Both the position numbers and the translations under genes were made by a program. Under the pieces are notes generated by a model. The model saw only the letters and a program-made list of their open reading frames with translations, ran no database searches and was not told the DNA's origin. Shown here in pieces: positions 46,759 through 57,541 of a stretch of DNA of 64,000 bases. Origin of the DNA: Perilla frutescens (Eukaryota > Streptophyta > Magnoliopsida > Lamiales > Lamiaceae); NCBI GenBank assembly GCA_026008535.1, contig BRKX01000009.1, positions 50,031,001 to 50,095,000 on the forward strand, in the 5' to 3' direction. The first letter of the stretch is position 1. Each line of letters begins with the position of its first letter.

Positions 46759-48657
46759 TCATTTGGTTGCAGGCGTTAGGTAAGAGAACCCAACATGCTT
46801 GAAATAGGCTTTCAGGGCTGCTTCTATTCGGGTCAGTTTTTCATTGGTCTGGAATTGGGCATTCTCTATCAACTCAAGTCTCCTTGTGATCACTGCGACT
46901 GGGTGCTCCCTCTGCGGTGCCTTCCCTGCTGGTGGTTTCTTCGATGTACCTGCAATAGCTAGAAGCATGCTCGAGGGGTCTTTCCCCGGCACAAAGAAAA
47001 CAGGCTTCCCATCCTCATCGTCAACCACATCTTGCATTCTCCTCAGGCAATTAAGATCAAAATACTCACGGAGAAGGGGGGTCAAATCAGTTTCATCCAA
47101 ATCAAGGAGCCTATACCTAATAGCAAGTTGGGTGATTAACTGGGCACAAGAAATTCGATGCCTAGGGTGTGTTTTAATTTCTCAAAAATGTGCAATGGCC
47201 ACAGAACCGAAATTAATTCTGATTTTGTGCACCATGCACCACAAAATGAATAGCTCCTGATTTGTGATTGAATTTGAGCTATCCTTATTGCCGAAAAAGT
47301 TATAGGCCAACACCCTATGGTAGAATCTCAAAGCATCATTATTCAAACAGTATCCCTTTGTGGATCCGCTTTGAAAAACGGATCCATCCCTAATATCGAC
47401 CCAATTTGCATCGACTCCCTCTGCAGAGTCGGGCACTACAGTCACGGCATCGACATACTCCTCCTCCTGGAGGCCCAAGTATGTCACGATGCCCAGTAAC
47501 ATATTCAAATCGTCAGCAGATAAAGAATAACTCCTACCCATCATTTTAAAAGACAAAACCCTAGTGGACGTGGCAGGCTTGTTCACAGCTTTGATTTTCA
47601 AGTTTTGGACAAAATCACGAGACAACGATGGAAAAATAACACACTCCATATCTAAATCCCGTACCTCCTGCTCTATACCAAGAGCTGCAAGCGTCTCAAG
47701 GTGGACTCCTTTAGAGTTGATGATGCCCCTGACTGGTGGCGGGCCACTGCTGGGCTTACTCGGTGTGGGGCTCCCCACCCCTCTGCCTCTCTTAGGCACA
47801 GGGGCTGAAGTGCCCTCTTCAGCCTTCCTCTTCTGCGAAGAGGCCTTTCCAGCCAGCTTGGCTCCGGCTTTCATACCAACAGATTTCCCCATCATTCGCC
47901 TGGGTGAGGAGTCCTCCGAGGGCTCTTCAGAGCCTGCTTGCGTTTGGGAGGGCGCACTGGGCTCCTCTTGCTCCTTCTCTTCTTCAGTGTCCCCTTGCTG
48001 GGACACCTCTGGCTCGGTTGGCTCTGGAATGGGCTCTCCAACCTTTCTTTTGCCCTTCGCTTTCTCCAGTGCCCGCTTCTTGATGTCAGCGGGTGCCTCT
48101 TCTTCTTCAAACAGGGGTACCTTCTCTGGTTGGGGCTCAACCTCAATATCTTCGATTTTAGTTAGGTATTTGTCCAAATCGGTGTCTCTGTCTCCTTCAT
48201 CTTCAGCTTCTTCTCACCCTTCAACTTCCTCACCTTCCTCTTCGTCTTCCAAGTCCTCGATCTCCACCGAAGGCACAAGAGTCGGAGCCTTAACGGGCTT
48301 CTTGGCTTTCTTCTTCTCAGCTCCTTTCTTTGGCTTTGGTTCAGGCTCTTCAGTAGCCTCTTCTTCTTGCGTGCCCTTAGCAGTTGCCTCAGCATCTTGC
48401 TGCTCCGTTTGAGTTGGAGTAGTGGAGCTTTCTTCCGTCGCCTCGACTTCAGGCGTAGGCTCCTGTTCTGGTGGGGTGTCCTTGGGTGGCTTGCTCGAAG
48501 CGCCTGCTTTAGTTGTAACCTTTCCCTTAGGTTTCGCAGAGGGTTTCTTCACGACCTTCGTTGGAGAGGGCCCTTCAGAGATAGCTGGGGTCTCGAAGTC
48601 CAGGCGTGCCTTAGGTCCAGCCTTTGGTGCGACCTTCTTGCCTCTCGTCTTCGCCAT
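46759..48657 (-). pseudogene. Athila II third ORF (ATHILA ORF-1 / plant transposon protein type)
   Basis: 633 codons in one phase from ATG 48657 (context AGCAATGGCG) to the stop at 46759, with in-frame stops at 48214 and 47182. The N-terminal 330 residues are low-complexity, rich in Lys, Pro, Glu and Ser (MAKTRGKKVAPKAGPKAR, then acidic runs), with basic clusters that could be nuclear signals. The second half is globular: VIFPSLSRDFVQNLKI, LSADDLNMLLGIVTYLG, FYHRVLAYNFFGNKDSSNSI and QELFILWCMVHKIRINFG. These resemble the conserved block of Athila third ORFs and related plant transposon proteins (family knowledge, not searched). No signal peptide, transmembrane helix or fusion-peptide-like segment is visible, so an envelope role is not supported. 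It sits 490 bp downstream of pol, with a TATA-like element ahead of it. Confidence 0.75.
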
Positions 48658-49149
48658 TGCTGGATTTTTGAGGGTTTTTTGAATTTAGGGTTGCAGAAGA
48701 AAGTCGAGAAAGAAGGTTCTGATTTTTGCAAAGGCGAGTGAAAGTGATAGTGGAGATTTTATGGGGTAAGGCTTTTATATTAAGGGGATTACTATTCATG
48801 ATTTGACTTGTGACTCTCCAAATTCCTTAGAAGTCTCTTGGATCAGTATACCCTATATTAATGGATAAGCCTTATCCCTGAAAAATTGGAACAAACTTTA
48901 TCTCTCCAGAGTGCCTCACTTCAGAATCCCTAGTTCTAAGAGATTTATTTTATCTTCGTCTTTCTCTCTCATTATCTAAACCTGCAAACACCATGCTTAT
49001 CCAAAACAAGCGTAAAATTTCTCCCTAAACTAGTTTAATTAACTAAAAAATTTATTAAAAATAAATAAAAATGAATTAAGACAAGAAAACACCTGGGTTG
49101 CCTCCCAGTAGCGCCCCAGTTATTGTCGTGGGCACGACATCACCCCAAA
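48658..49149 (-). promoter_or_regulatory. Athila II spacer with TATA-like element before third ORF
   Basis: The minus strand carries TTAATATAAAAGCC (TATAAAAG at 48771..48778), about 115 bp ahead of the ATG at 48657. Between them is a pyrimidine-rich leader without an ATG. Next to the end of pol is the conserved TGGGAGGCAACCCA (about 49093..49108). Confidence 0.45.
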
Positions 49150-50892
49150 TCAGGCGTAAGTGGGCTTCGCGAGCCAGATCACTGTGACATCTTCATCAGA
49201 ATGCCCCAGGTAAGCTTTCACACGGTGGCCATTCACTTTGAAGCGCCCTCCAGTATCGGGGTTTATCAGCTCAATTGCCCCATTCGGGCATTCTGCATAC
49301 ACTTCAAATGGACCAACCCACTTGGTCCTCAATCCTCCTCCCATAATCTTGAACCTTGAATGGTACAAAAGTACTTTCTATCCTGGGCTAAATCTCTTCC
49401 TTCGAATCACTTGATCATGGAGCCTTTTCATTCTTTCTTTGAACAACACCGAATTATCATAGGCCTCTATTCTCATTTCTTCCAACTCTTAAATTTGAAA
49501 TTTTCTGAAATGCCCAGCGGCGTCATGGTCCATATTCAGCTTCTGAAGTGCCCATTGTGCCTTGTGTTCTAACTCGACTGGCAGATGACAACACTTCCCA
49601 AATAACATCCTGTATGGGGATATCCCAATTGGAGTCTTGAATGCAGTTCGGTATGCCCACAGGGCATCTTCCAGATGAGTACTCCAATCTTTTCGGTTTG
49701 GACCTACAACCTTTCCAAGAATTGCTTTAATTTCTCGATTTGAGACTTCAGCTTGGCCATTTCCTTGGGGATGGTAAGATGTGGTGACCCTATGGTGAAC
49801 CCCATACTTCTTCAATAATCTCTCCAGTGTTTGGTTGCAAAAATGGGTCCCTTGATCACTGATGATGGACCTGGGCACACCAAACCGACTGGAAATGTGG
49901 GATTTCAGAAATGCGGCTACTACTCTTGCATCATTGGTAGGAGTAGCCTTTGCTTCTACCCATTTTGACACGTAATTAACTGCCAGGATAATGTATTTGT
50001 TCCCTCTCGAATTTGGAAAGGGTCCCATGAAATCCATTCCCCAAATGTCAAAAATCTCCACTGGCATGATTGGTGTCATGGGCATTTCATTTCGTCTTGT
50101 GATGTTCCCTATTCTTTGGCATTGGTCACACCTTCTGCAGACATTGTGGGCATCCTTGAATATTGTGGGCTAAAAGAACCCACAATCCAAAATTCTTCTC
50201 GCCGTTCAGTTTGGTCCGAAATGCCCTCCGCAAGCATAATTGTGACAATGCTTTAGAATTTCATCTATCTTCTCATCAGGGACACATCTTCTAATGATTT
50301 GATCAGCGCATCTCCTCCATAGAATAGGGCAATCCCATGCATAGAACCTGCTCTCATACCTTAGTTTATTTTTCTGGTACCTTGAGTATCCAATAGGCAT
50401 CTCCCCAGACTCAAGGTAGTTCACTATATCCGCATACCAGGGTGCTGGAATGCCCCTTGCTGAATACAAATACTCATCAAGAAAATGATCGGCAATGGGC
50501 ATTTCGTCGCCTTTCTCATTCAGCACCCGACTCAAATGGTCAGCTACCAGGTTTTGTGCCCCACTCTTATCTTTAATCTCGACATTGAACTCTTGTAAGA
50601 GTAAGATCTACCCAATCAGTTTTGGTTTCGTCTCCTTCTTGGTCATCAAATGCCTCAGGGCACTATGATCCGTATAGACAATGCTCTTTGCTCCCAAGAG
50701 ATAAGATCGAAACTTCTAAAATGCAAACACTACTGCCAATAGCTCCTTTTCAGTAGTGGTGTAATTACACTGTGCCCCATTCAGAGTCTTGGAGGCATAG
50801 TAAATTACATGGCTTTCTTTTCCTATTTTCTGACCCAGTATAACGCCCACAGCGTAGCCATTGGCGTCACACATAATCTCAAAGGGCATTCC
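49150..50892 (-). pseudogene. Athila II RNase H and integrase
   Basis: Same phase as the upstream pol. RNase H motifs (YTDHSALRHLMTKKE-like, about 50640..50700; AYLLGAKSIV-type) are followed by LNEKGDEMPIADHFLDEYL, a zinc-binding part (HCHNYACGGHF, then CQR) and the integrase core. Catalytic residues: Asp in WGMDFMG (codon 50032..50034), Asp in ISDQGTHF (49855..49857) and Glu in GQAEVSNREI (49747..49749). Spacing is D-58-D-35-E, so the DD35E triad is intact. The C-terminal part has RTKWVGPFEVY and FKVNGHRVKAYLG, ending with a stop at 49150. Premature stops at 50716, 50608, 50206, 50170, 49489 and 49378 make it non-functional as is. Confidence 0.85.
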
Positions 50893-53025
50893 CTAATCTG
50901 GTGGTTGAATGACTAGTGCCGTGACCAGTTGCTTCTTCAAAACATTGAATGCCTTCTTACACTTTTCATCAAATTCAAATGGAACATCTTGCTGCAATAA
51001 GTGAGTAATAGGTTGGGCAATTTTTGCAAAATCCTTGATGACTCTCTTGTAGAATCCAGCGTGCCCCAGGAATCCTCTCACTTGCTTCACTGACGTGGGG
51101 TATGGTAATTTCTCGATTATATCCACCTTGGCTTTGTCGACCTCAATGCCCCTCTCAGAAATCACATGTCCCAGTACAATGCCCTCTTTGACCATGAAAT
51201 GACATTTTTCATAGTTCAGCACTAGGCATTTGTCCACACAATGCTGCAACACCTTCTCCAGATTGTCTAAACATCGATCAAAGCAGCTCCCATACACGGT
51301 GAAGTCATCCATGAATACTTCAATGCAATTCTCGAGCAAATAAGAGAATATGCTCATCATACATCGCTGAAATGTGCCAGGAGCATTGCAGTGGCCAAAG
51401 GGCATTCTGCGATAGGCAAACGTGCCGAATGGGCACGTGAATGTTGTTTTCTCCTGGTCCTCTTAACTTACTGAAATCTGCATGTAACTTGAATATCCAT
51501 CCAAGAAACAAAAGAACTTGTTTCCTGCGAGTCTTTCCAACATCTGGTCAATGAACGGAAGTGGGAAATGATCCTTCCGCGTGACCGTGTTCAGCTTCCG
51601 GTAGTCGATGCAAACTCTCCAGCCAGTTTGCAGTCGTGTGGGCACAAGCTCTCCTTTCTCATTTTTCACAACATTAATGCCCGACTTCTTGGGCACAACA
51701 TGGATTGGACTGACCCACTTGCTATCTGAAATTGGGTATATAATGCCCTGGTCCAGAAGCTTAATTATCTCTTTTAGCACCACATCCTTCATCACTGGAT
51801 TGAGCTTTCTTTGTGGATCACGAACGGGTTTTGCATCATCTTCCAACAAAATTTTGTGCATGCAAACCGCTGGGCTAATGCCCTTTATATCTGCCAATGT
51901 CCATCCAAGTGCCTCCTTGTACAGTCTCAACAATCTCAAAAGGCGGTCCACATCAGCTTGATTCAACCCCGCACTTATGATTACAAGGAGACTCTCATTA
52001 TTCCATAAATAGGCATATTGCAGATGCCTTGGTAATGCCTTCAACTCCAGCTTGGGCGCTTTGATAATAGAAGGCATCAACTTATCATCATTTCTCCGAA
52101 TGGGCACACTGTAGTCCACACATCCGTGTGGCATCTCTTCCAATGAATACAGCATCATAATTTCATCCCTTATATCCTCATCCTCGTCCAGGGCATCATG
52201 GTCATTCAATCCATCCCATAATACCCATTCCAGCGGTTCTCTGTTGCTCATCATGGATAAAGTAGAACGGCTCGGGTAATGAAATGTGTTCACAAAATTA
52301 TAATTTTCTGTATCCGGAGGATGTTTCATGGCTTCAAAGATGTTGAACGTCACCTTCTCCCCATCAAACTCACACGTCAGTGTGCCCTTGTCCACATCAA
52401 TCTTGGTCCGAGCTGTCTTCATGAAAGGCCTTCCCAGCAACAAAACTGAAGATTTTGAAGTCGCTGTGCCCATGTCAAGCACATAAAAATCTGCTGGGAA
52501 GATAAGCTCGTCCACTTTGACCAATACATCTTCAATGAGGCCTTCTGGATATACATTGGACCTGTCAGCAAGCTGAATGACCACACGGGTCTCCTTCAAA
52601 GGTCCAATCTTCAATTCTTTGAACACCGACAGGGGCATTACATTGATTGACGCCCTCAAATCCAGCATGGCCTTTTCAACTTTTCTGTCTCCAATAATGC
52701 AAGGGATCATGAACATCCCTAGATCATCACACTTCTTGGGTAACTTCCTTTGTATCACAGCCGATACATTCTCTCCAATTAGGAACCTTGCATCGCCATT
52801 GAATCGCACCTTCCTGGTACAAAGTTCCTTTAGAAACAGGGCATACCGTGGCACTTGCTTGATTGCCTCGTTCAGTGGAATGTTGATCTCCACTTTGCTG
52901 AATACTTTTAGCATCTCCCTGGTTTCTTCTTCTTTTCTATTCTGTGCCAATCTCCCTGGAAAGGGAGGTTTCCGTCTTTCTGGAGTGGGCATCTTGGCAG
53001 ATTGCTTCACTTCTGGGATGGGCAC
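50893..53025 (-). pseudogene. Athila II protease and reverse transcriptase
   Basis: In the gag phase. KVEINIPLNEAIKQVPRYAL leads into the protease, whose active-site motif reads DLRASINVMP instead of DLGAS: the Gly codon is AGG at 52654..52656, a G-to-A change. RT blocks: GWRVCIDYRKLNTVTRKDHF, PLPFIDQMLERLAG, FFCFLDGYSSYMQI, MPFGHCNAPGTFQRCMM and the catalytic FMDDFTVYG (MDD at 51304..51312), then LGHAGFYKRVIKDFAKIAQP. Only two stops interrupt: 51463 (TAA, just before EDQEKTT) and 50893 (TAG, before GMPFE). 520 codons are open without a break. Confidence 0.88.
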
Positions 53026-54573
53026 AGCATCAGTCTGCTCAGTCTCTTGTGCCTCATCCTATGTGGGAATTTTTTCCACTTCTTCCGCCAAGGGCACATC
53101 GTCCTTCTCTTCTCTCGGCCTGACCATCTCCGGAAGCTCTTTTCCACTCCTCAATGCTACTGCATTCACTTGTTCTCTTGGATTTTCGACCTGGGAAGGC
53201 AGCTTCCCATTTTTCTCCTCCATCTTGTGCATGGCTTGAGCCAATTGATTGATCTGCTTGCTCATGTGCGAGAGACCAGCTCGAGTCTCTTGCTTAAACT
53301 TCTCATTCTCCTCAGCCATAGCAAACACAAGATCTTCCAGCCTACTTGGCTTCCTTTTCTCTTCGGGTGGTGGCAATGGGCGTCCAGGATGCCCATCCTC
53401 CGGTCTTCTCCATCTAAAATTTTCATGGTCTCTCCAGCCCGGATTATAAGTCTGGGAATGAGGATCATATCTTCTGGAATGCCCCTTCTAGCCACCTATA
53501 GCATTCACTGTTTCCATTTCATCTTGTAGAGTAGGGCATTCATCCGTGAAGTGAGATATGCTTTTGCATACCCCACAAGGTCTGGGCTTCCTCGCCATGC
53601 TTGCACCGGACAAGATTTTCTCGATCTTGTCGCACAATCTATCAATTCTGCTATCCTGGTCCAGTGCCCTCTCTGTTTCACTTACAACCCGAATGCCCTC
53701 TCCACCGAAGTCTCAGTTGTCTTCAGCTATCTCCGTGAGGATTCTGAATGCTTCAACAGGCTGTTTGTTCAAAATGGATCCTCCACACGAGGCATTCACG
53801 ATCGTTCTCTCATGTGGTCTCAATCCTCCGACGAAATACTGAATCAAGTCATGTTCAGTAATCTGGTGCTGTGGGCATTTCACCAACATCGCCCGGAATC
53901 TTCCCCAGTAGTCATAGAAACTTTCGTTAGTTCCCATCTTCAGGCTCCCTATCCTTCTTCTCATTTCTTGTACTCTGGATGCTGGGAAATATTTCTCCAA
54001 AAACTTATGTTGGAGTTGTCTCCATGTGGTCACAGCGCCAGTGGGTAATGTGTACAGCCAGTCCCGTGCCCCATCTTGAAGAGTGAAAGGGAACGAAACC
54101 AACCGCACATACTCTTCTCATCCATGGTCGGATGGTTGAGTTTGGCAAACCATCTCAAAATCTTGCAAATGCCTTTGTGGATCCTCTCCAGGCATTCCGT
54201 GGAACTTCGGCAAGATCTGGATAAAGTTTCCGTGAATATCCCAGTTCTGAGTCACAACTGGGAGTGTAATGCCCATTGGGCGTAGATTCATGTTGGTCGG
54301 GAAGACCAACTACCTTAAAGTCCTGTTATCATCAGCATTGCCATTCGCGGCATTTCCGTTTGCGGCCATGCTGATGTTGTAGCCGTTCTCAAACTGTTCT
54401 TCCTCCTCGTGCCCTTGATCTCCTTGATCTTCTTGATCTTCTGGTGGTGGTGTGGGCTCACGAGGTCTATTTGCTGCTTGGCGTGCCCTCTTCACTGCTG
54501 CCCTGTTTTTCCTCGAAGTCTTCTCTATCTCCGGATCGTACAATAGAGTCTCTTCCGAAGAGCCCCTGGGCAT
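53026..54573 (-). pseudogene. Athila II gag
   Basis: Begins at ATG 54573 (MPRGSSEETLLYDPEIEK), 48 bp from the primer-binding site. The N-terminal 85 residues are charged and proline-rich. The capsid part (53713..54309) contains FPFTLQDGARDWLYTLPTGA, HKFLEKYFPASRVQEMRRRI, FRAMLVKCPQHQI and VNASCGGSILNKQ. A CCHC zinc knuckle CGVCKSISHFTDEC (53536..53577; C-2-C-4-H-4-C) follows, for RNA binding. A coiled-coil-like tail (HMSKQINQLAQAMHKMEEKN) comes before protease. In-frame stops at 54310, 54118, 53713, 53488 and 53059; no frameshift to pol, as expected for an Athila single-frame gag-pol. Confidence 0.87.
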
Positions 54574-54620
54574 CAACTTCCAGGCTCACCAATTGTGGAA
54601 GATAAAATCACTAGAAACCA

Positions 54621-54640
54621 GCTTCCCGGCAACGGCGCCA
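54621..54640 (-). other. Athila II primer-binding site
   Basis: Minus strand TGGCGCCGTTGCCGGGAAGC, four bases inside the 5' LTR end (AAAT spacer). Matches the tRNA-Asp-type site usual in Athila. Confidence 0.85.
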
Positions 54641-54644
54641 ATTT

Positions 54645-56237
54645 TGACGCGCTGTCATTTCGCGCTCAAAAATATATTTATAAACGCCTGTGCCCACAGC
54701 GAGCGTAGCTAGCCAATGAGTACGGGTCGATCCCACAGAGAGCTGTTGCGATTCTATCTTGAAGTAACAAATCACAAAGGGGGTTTTGGTGTTGTCACTA
54801 TACTAAAATTAAATCTGCAAAAGAAACTAAAGAAAACTATCAAATAACAAAAGATTCTGGCATTTGAATTAGATCTTGGTTAAACATAAAACAACTCGAT
54901 CATGGGCACACCGATTTTCATACATGATAGGTCATCTAGTTATGGTGACCGGATTCCTCTCATGCGTCTCCTCATCCATCCTTTCATTTTAGGTTTAAAA
55001 GTGATCCCTCTTCGATTAAACCCCTAACCAGTTACCCACCTCTCGATTCCTCTAAGAGATGTAAGCAAGCAAGCAGCAGTGTGCCCTAGACGGACCCAGA
55101 TCTATTGTGTTCAACTGATTTATCTTGTGCCCACAACACCCCATTAATTCCCTTATTACTATATGAACCAACACACAGTCACGATTCGCCAATTCAATTA
55201 ATAGTGGTGTGCCCTCTTTACCTAACGAGTGATCAGCCACATTGGGCACTTCAGACACACACTCACGTGGAATAAGGCACAAGAATTAACGAAAACTAAT
55301 CATGCATCACTATGCCCATTTTTGGCCTCACGAGTCCAGATTTATGCTTAATCCAATTTCATCATTCAAACGCCAGAATTAAAGATCTAGCCGAGAAGGC
55401 TAGACATAATTAAACTTGCAGAATTTAAAGACATAAAAATAAAGAGAACGTACTGAATTAATTAAGCAAAAACTCGACTCCAACATCGATAAACATGAAC
55501 ATAACCTAAGTCCCGAAGGTTTAAGACCTTTCGGATTGTTTGGCTGCCTAAGCAGCGTACTGAAATAAAATGCAAAAAATGTAAAGTGTTTCAGAGTGTC
55601 TAAAAGCTTGTTTTTCCAGAAATTAAACTTGTTTAAATAGTTACATTTCCGAGTAGAGTTTCCCCCACAGGTGGGGGTCTTCTGCTGAAAATCTGGAACG
55701 GCGTGCCCTCGCTGACTTGACTGGATAAGCTTCAGCTTCAACAAATCCCTATTTTTTAGGGATTGCTCTTATCTCCTTAGATTGAGCTTTATCTCCTCGT
55801 CTGAGCTTATCCTTTTATTACAGCACCTTCCAGGAGTCCAGCTTAGCTCCAATTCTCCCGCGGATAATGTAGCTATCTTCCCACCAGCTGTTCTTCAACT
55901 GAATCCCGAATTACACTGGAATGCCCATTCTGCCCTGTGGTCGAGTCTGTGCGAGTACTATGGGCACGGCATCATCTGTCAGCTCCATTCGTATCTGATA
56001 TGCCCACTTCACCGACCGAATGTGGAATGGATACTGAGGACGTCCCCTGTGCCACTGATGAACATATGTGCGAGATAATCGTGAATATTTGGGCATAAAA
56101 TGCCCCTTCCGCCAGACTCGACTCTTGGAATGCCCTTTGACCGCAACCCGGTTCTTTTCGACTCAAAACATACTATAAAGGACATTTATACATGATAAAA
56201 TGCCCCTAAAAACACGAAATAAATGGACTTATCACAA
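54645..56237 (-). repeat. Athila II 5' LTR (complete, 1593 bp)
   Basis: Starts TGTGATAAGTCC and ends GACAGCGCGTCA on the minus strand. The 55539..56237 part is duplicated at 44873..45570. The adjacent outer 5 bp are AGTGT (56238..56242, plus strand); the partner duplication was lost with the 3' LTR end. Confidence 0.9.
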
Positions 56238-57528
56238 GTGTACAACGAGGTTTCTAGTATAATGGCGAACAAGGTCAAATCCACAGAGACTTTAATTCTA
56301 ATTACTAGTTATTCTATCTATCCTAACTCTGCTATCTAGACTACCCAAAATTTAGAGATTTTAAATAATGAAATAAAACAAATAAATAACTCACAAAACT
56401 AAGATTCAACAGCAGATAAAGTTGCAGTGAAAAATATCAGAAAGAAGTGCGTATTCTAGGAATGAACAATCATCAAATAATCCATCTTATTAACTAATCC
56501 AATAATTATGCCTATGTTGGGATTTCAATCACACTAGAGAAACCACTTAGCTATTCAGAACCTCTTCTCAGAGAATTAAGAACGTAGATTACATTATAAA
56601 TAACAATGTCTCCATTTATTATCTAAAATGCAACTCCTAAATGATCCATGGGTTTAATGCTCTCTCTAGTAATTTCAACTCTCTCGAGTATTGTTAATCA
56701 CTAAGTTAATTATTCCATTCTAGTGTCGAAACTCCTCTCTCGATTAAGATTTCATAAATGAATCATGAGTCAACCCTAGAATACTAGGGTTTAATTGTTC
56801 ATAATGAAATAAACAAAAGAAATAAAGTTCTAGATGTACATGGCTAGACAAGAATTAAAATAAATAAAACCCGGAAGATTAAATCTGCCTCTAATCTACA
56901 CTTGCTTGAAATCCTCGGTCTTGTTCTTCGTGATGCTTTTTCTCCACAGCAAAACCTCTGCTTCAATCTTAGGGTATCAGAATTGGTATATGATTTTTGC
57001 CCAAAAAGAGTCCTTATATACCAAGTTAAGAAAAAGCCCAAAAATACAGTGGAAAATCGGAACAACCCGCTTCGTTCGCGACCGACTCGCCCGCGAATCG
57101 GCCTGCAAATCCACGTAACGTGATGTGGCGCCACGTGGTGTGAAATTTGCGGTATCCACCTTATTCACGACCCGGGTCGCGAATTTCCTTCTTCTGCACC
57201 CCTCCTCTGTCGCGACATTGCAGTGATCACCTCGGAGTGATTCGCAACCCTGCAGTCGCGATCGAGTCATGGGTCCAAGCTCGCAATTTCCTTCTTGGCA
57301 TATTTCGTCCCGTTTTCTCGACCAATCTCTTCATCTACTATCTTGGGACTCTACATTCACTTCAATCCTTTAAATCATTCAAAATTTACGAACAAACCTG
57401 CAAAATACGTCAAGCATGACCAACTCTCAAAAACTCGGGAAACTTGAATAAACTGAGATAAAACATATTTAGGACACACAAAACACAAAAGCGTACCAAA
57501 AACAGTGTAAAATCTCAGTTTATCAACA
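56238..57528 (-). repeat. Unrelated LTR (Athila-like), solo or truncated
   Basis: Starts TGTTGATAAACTGAGATTTT on the minus strand and ends CTCGTTGTACACT where Athila II begins. Contains a GC-rich cluster with CGACCCGGGTCGCGAATTTC (about 57170..57190) resembling the spacer of Athila I. No primer-binding site or internal region is attached. Athila II may have inserted into it. Confidence 0.6.
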
Positions 57529-57541
57529 TGCTAGTTAGTAT

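Larger units (their letters stand above)
44873..56237 (-). mobile_element. Athila-lineage Ty3/gypsy retrotransposon II, nearly complete
   Basis: Order on the minus strand: 5' LTR (54645..56237), primer-binding site, gag-pol in one continuous phase (49150..54573), spacer, third ORF (46759..48657), 3' untranslated region, polypurine tract, truncated 3' LTR (44873..45570). About 25 differences in about 698 shared LTR positions, counted by eye, make it younger than the LARD. Coding is broken only by stop codons. Confidence 0.9.

Noticed and set aside
47564..48412. 282-codon open frame on the plus strand
   Set aside because: Lies exactly antisense to the third ORF of Athila II. Its Ser/Gly/Pro richness mirrors the Lys/Glu/Pro-rich sense strand, so it is a shadow.
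52577..53239. 220-codon open frame on the plus strand
   Set aside because: Antisense to Athila II protease/gag, which has clear domain motifs on the other strand.
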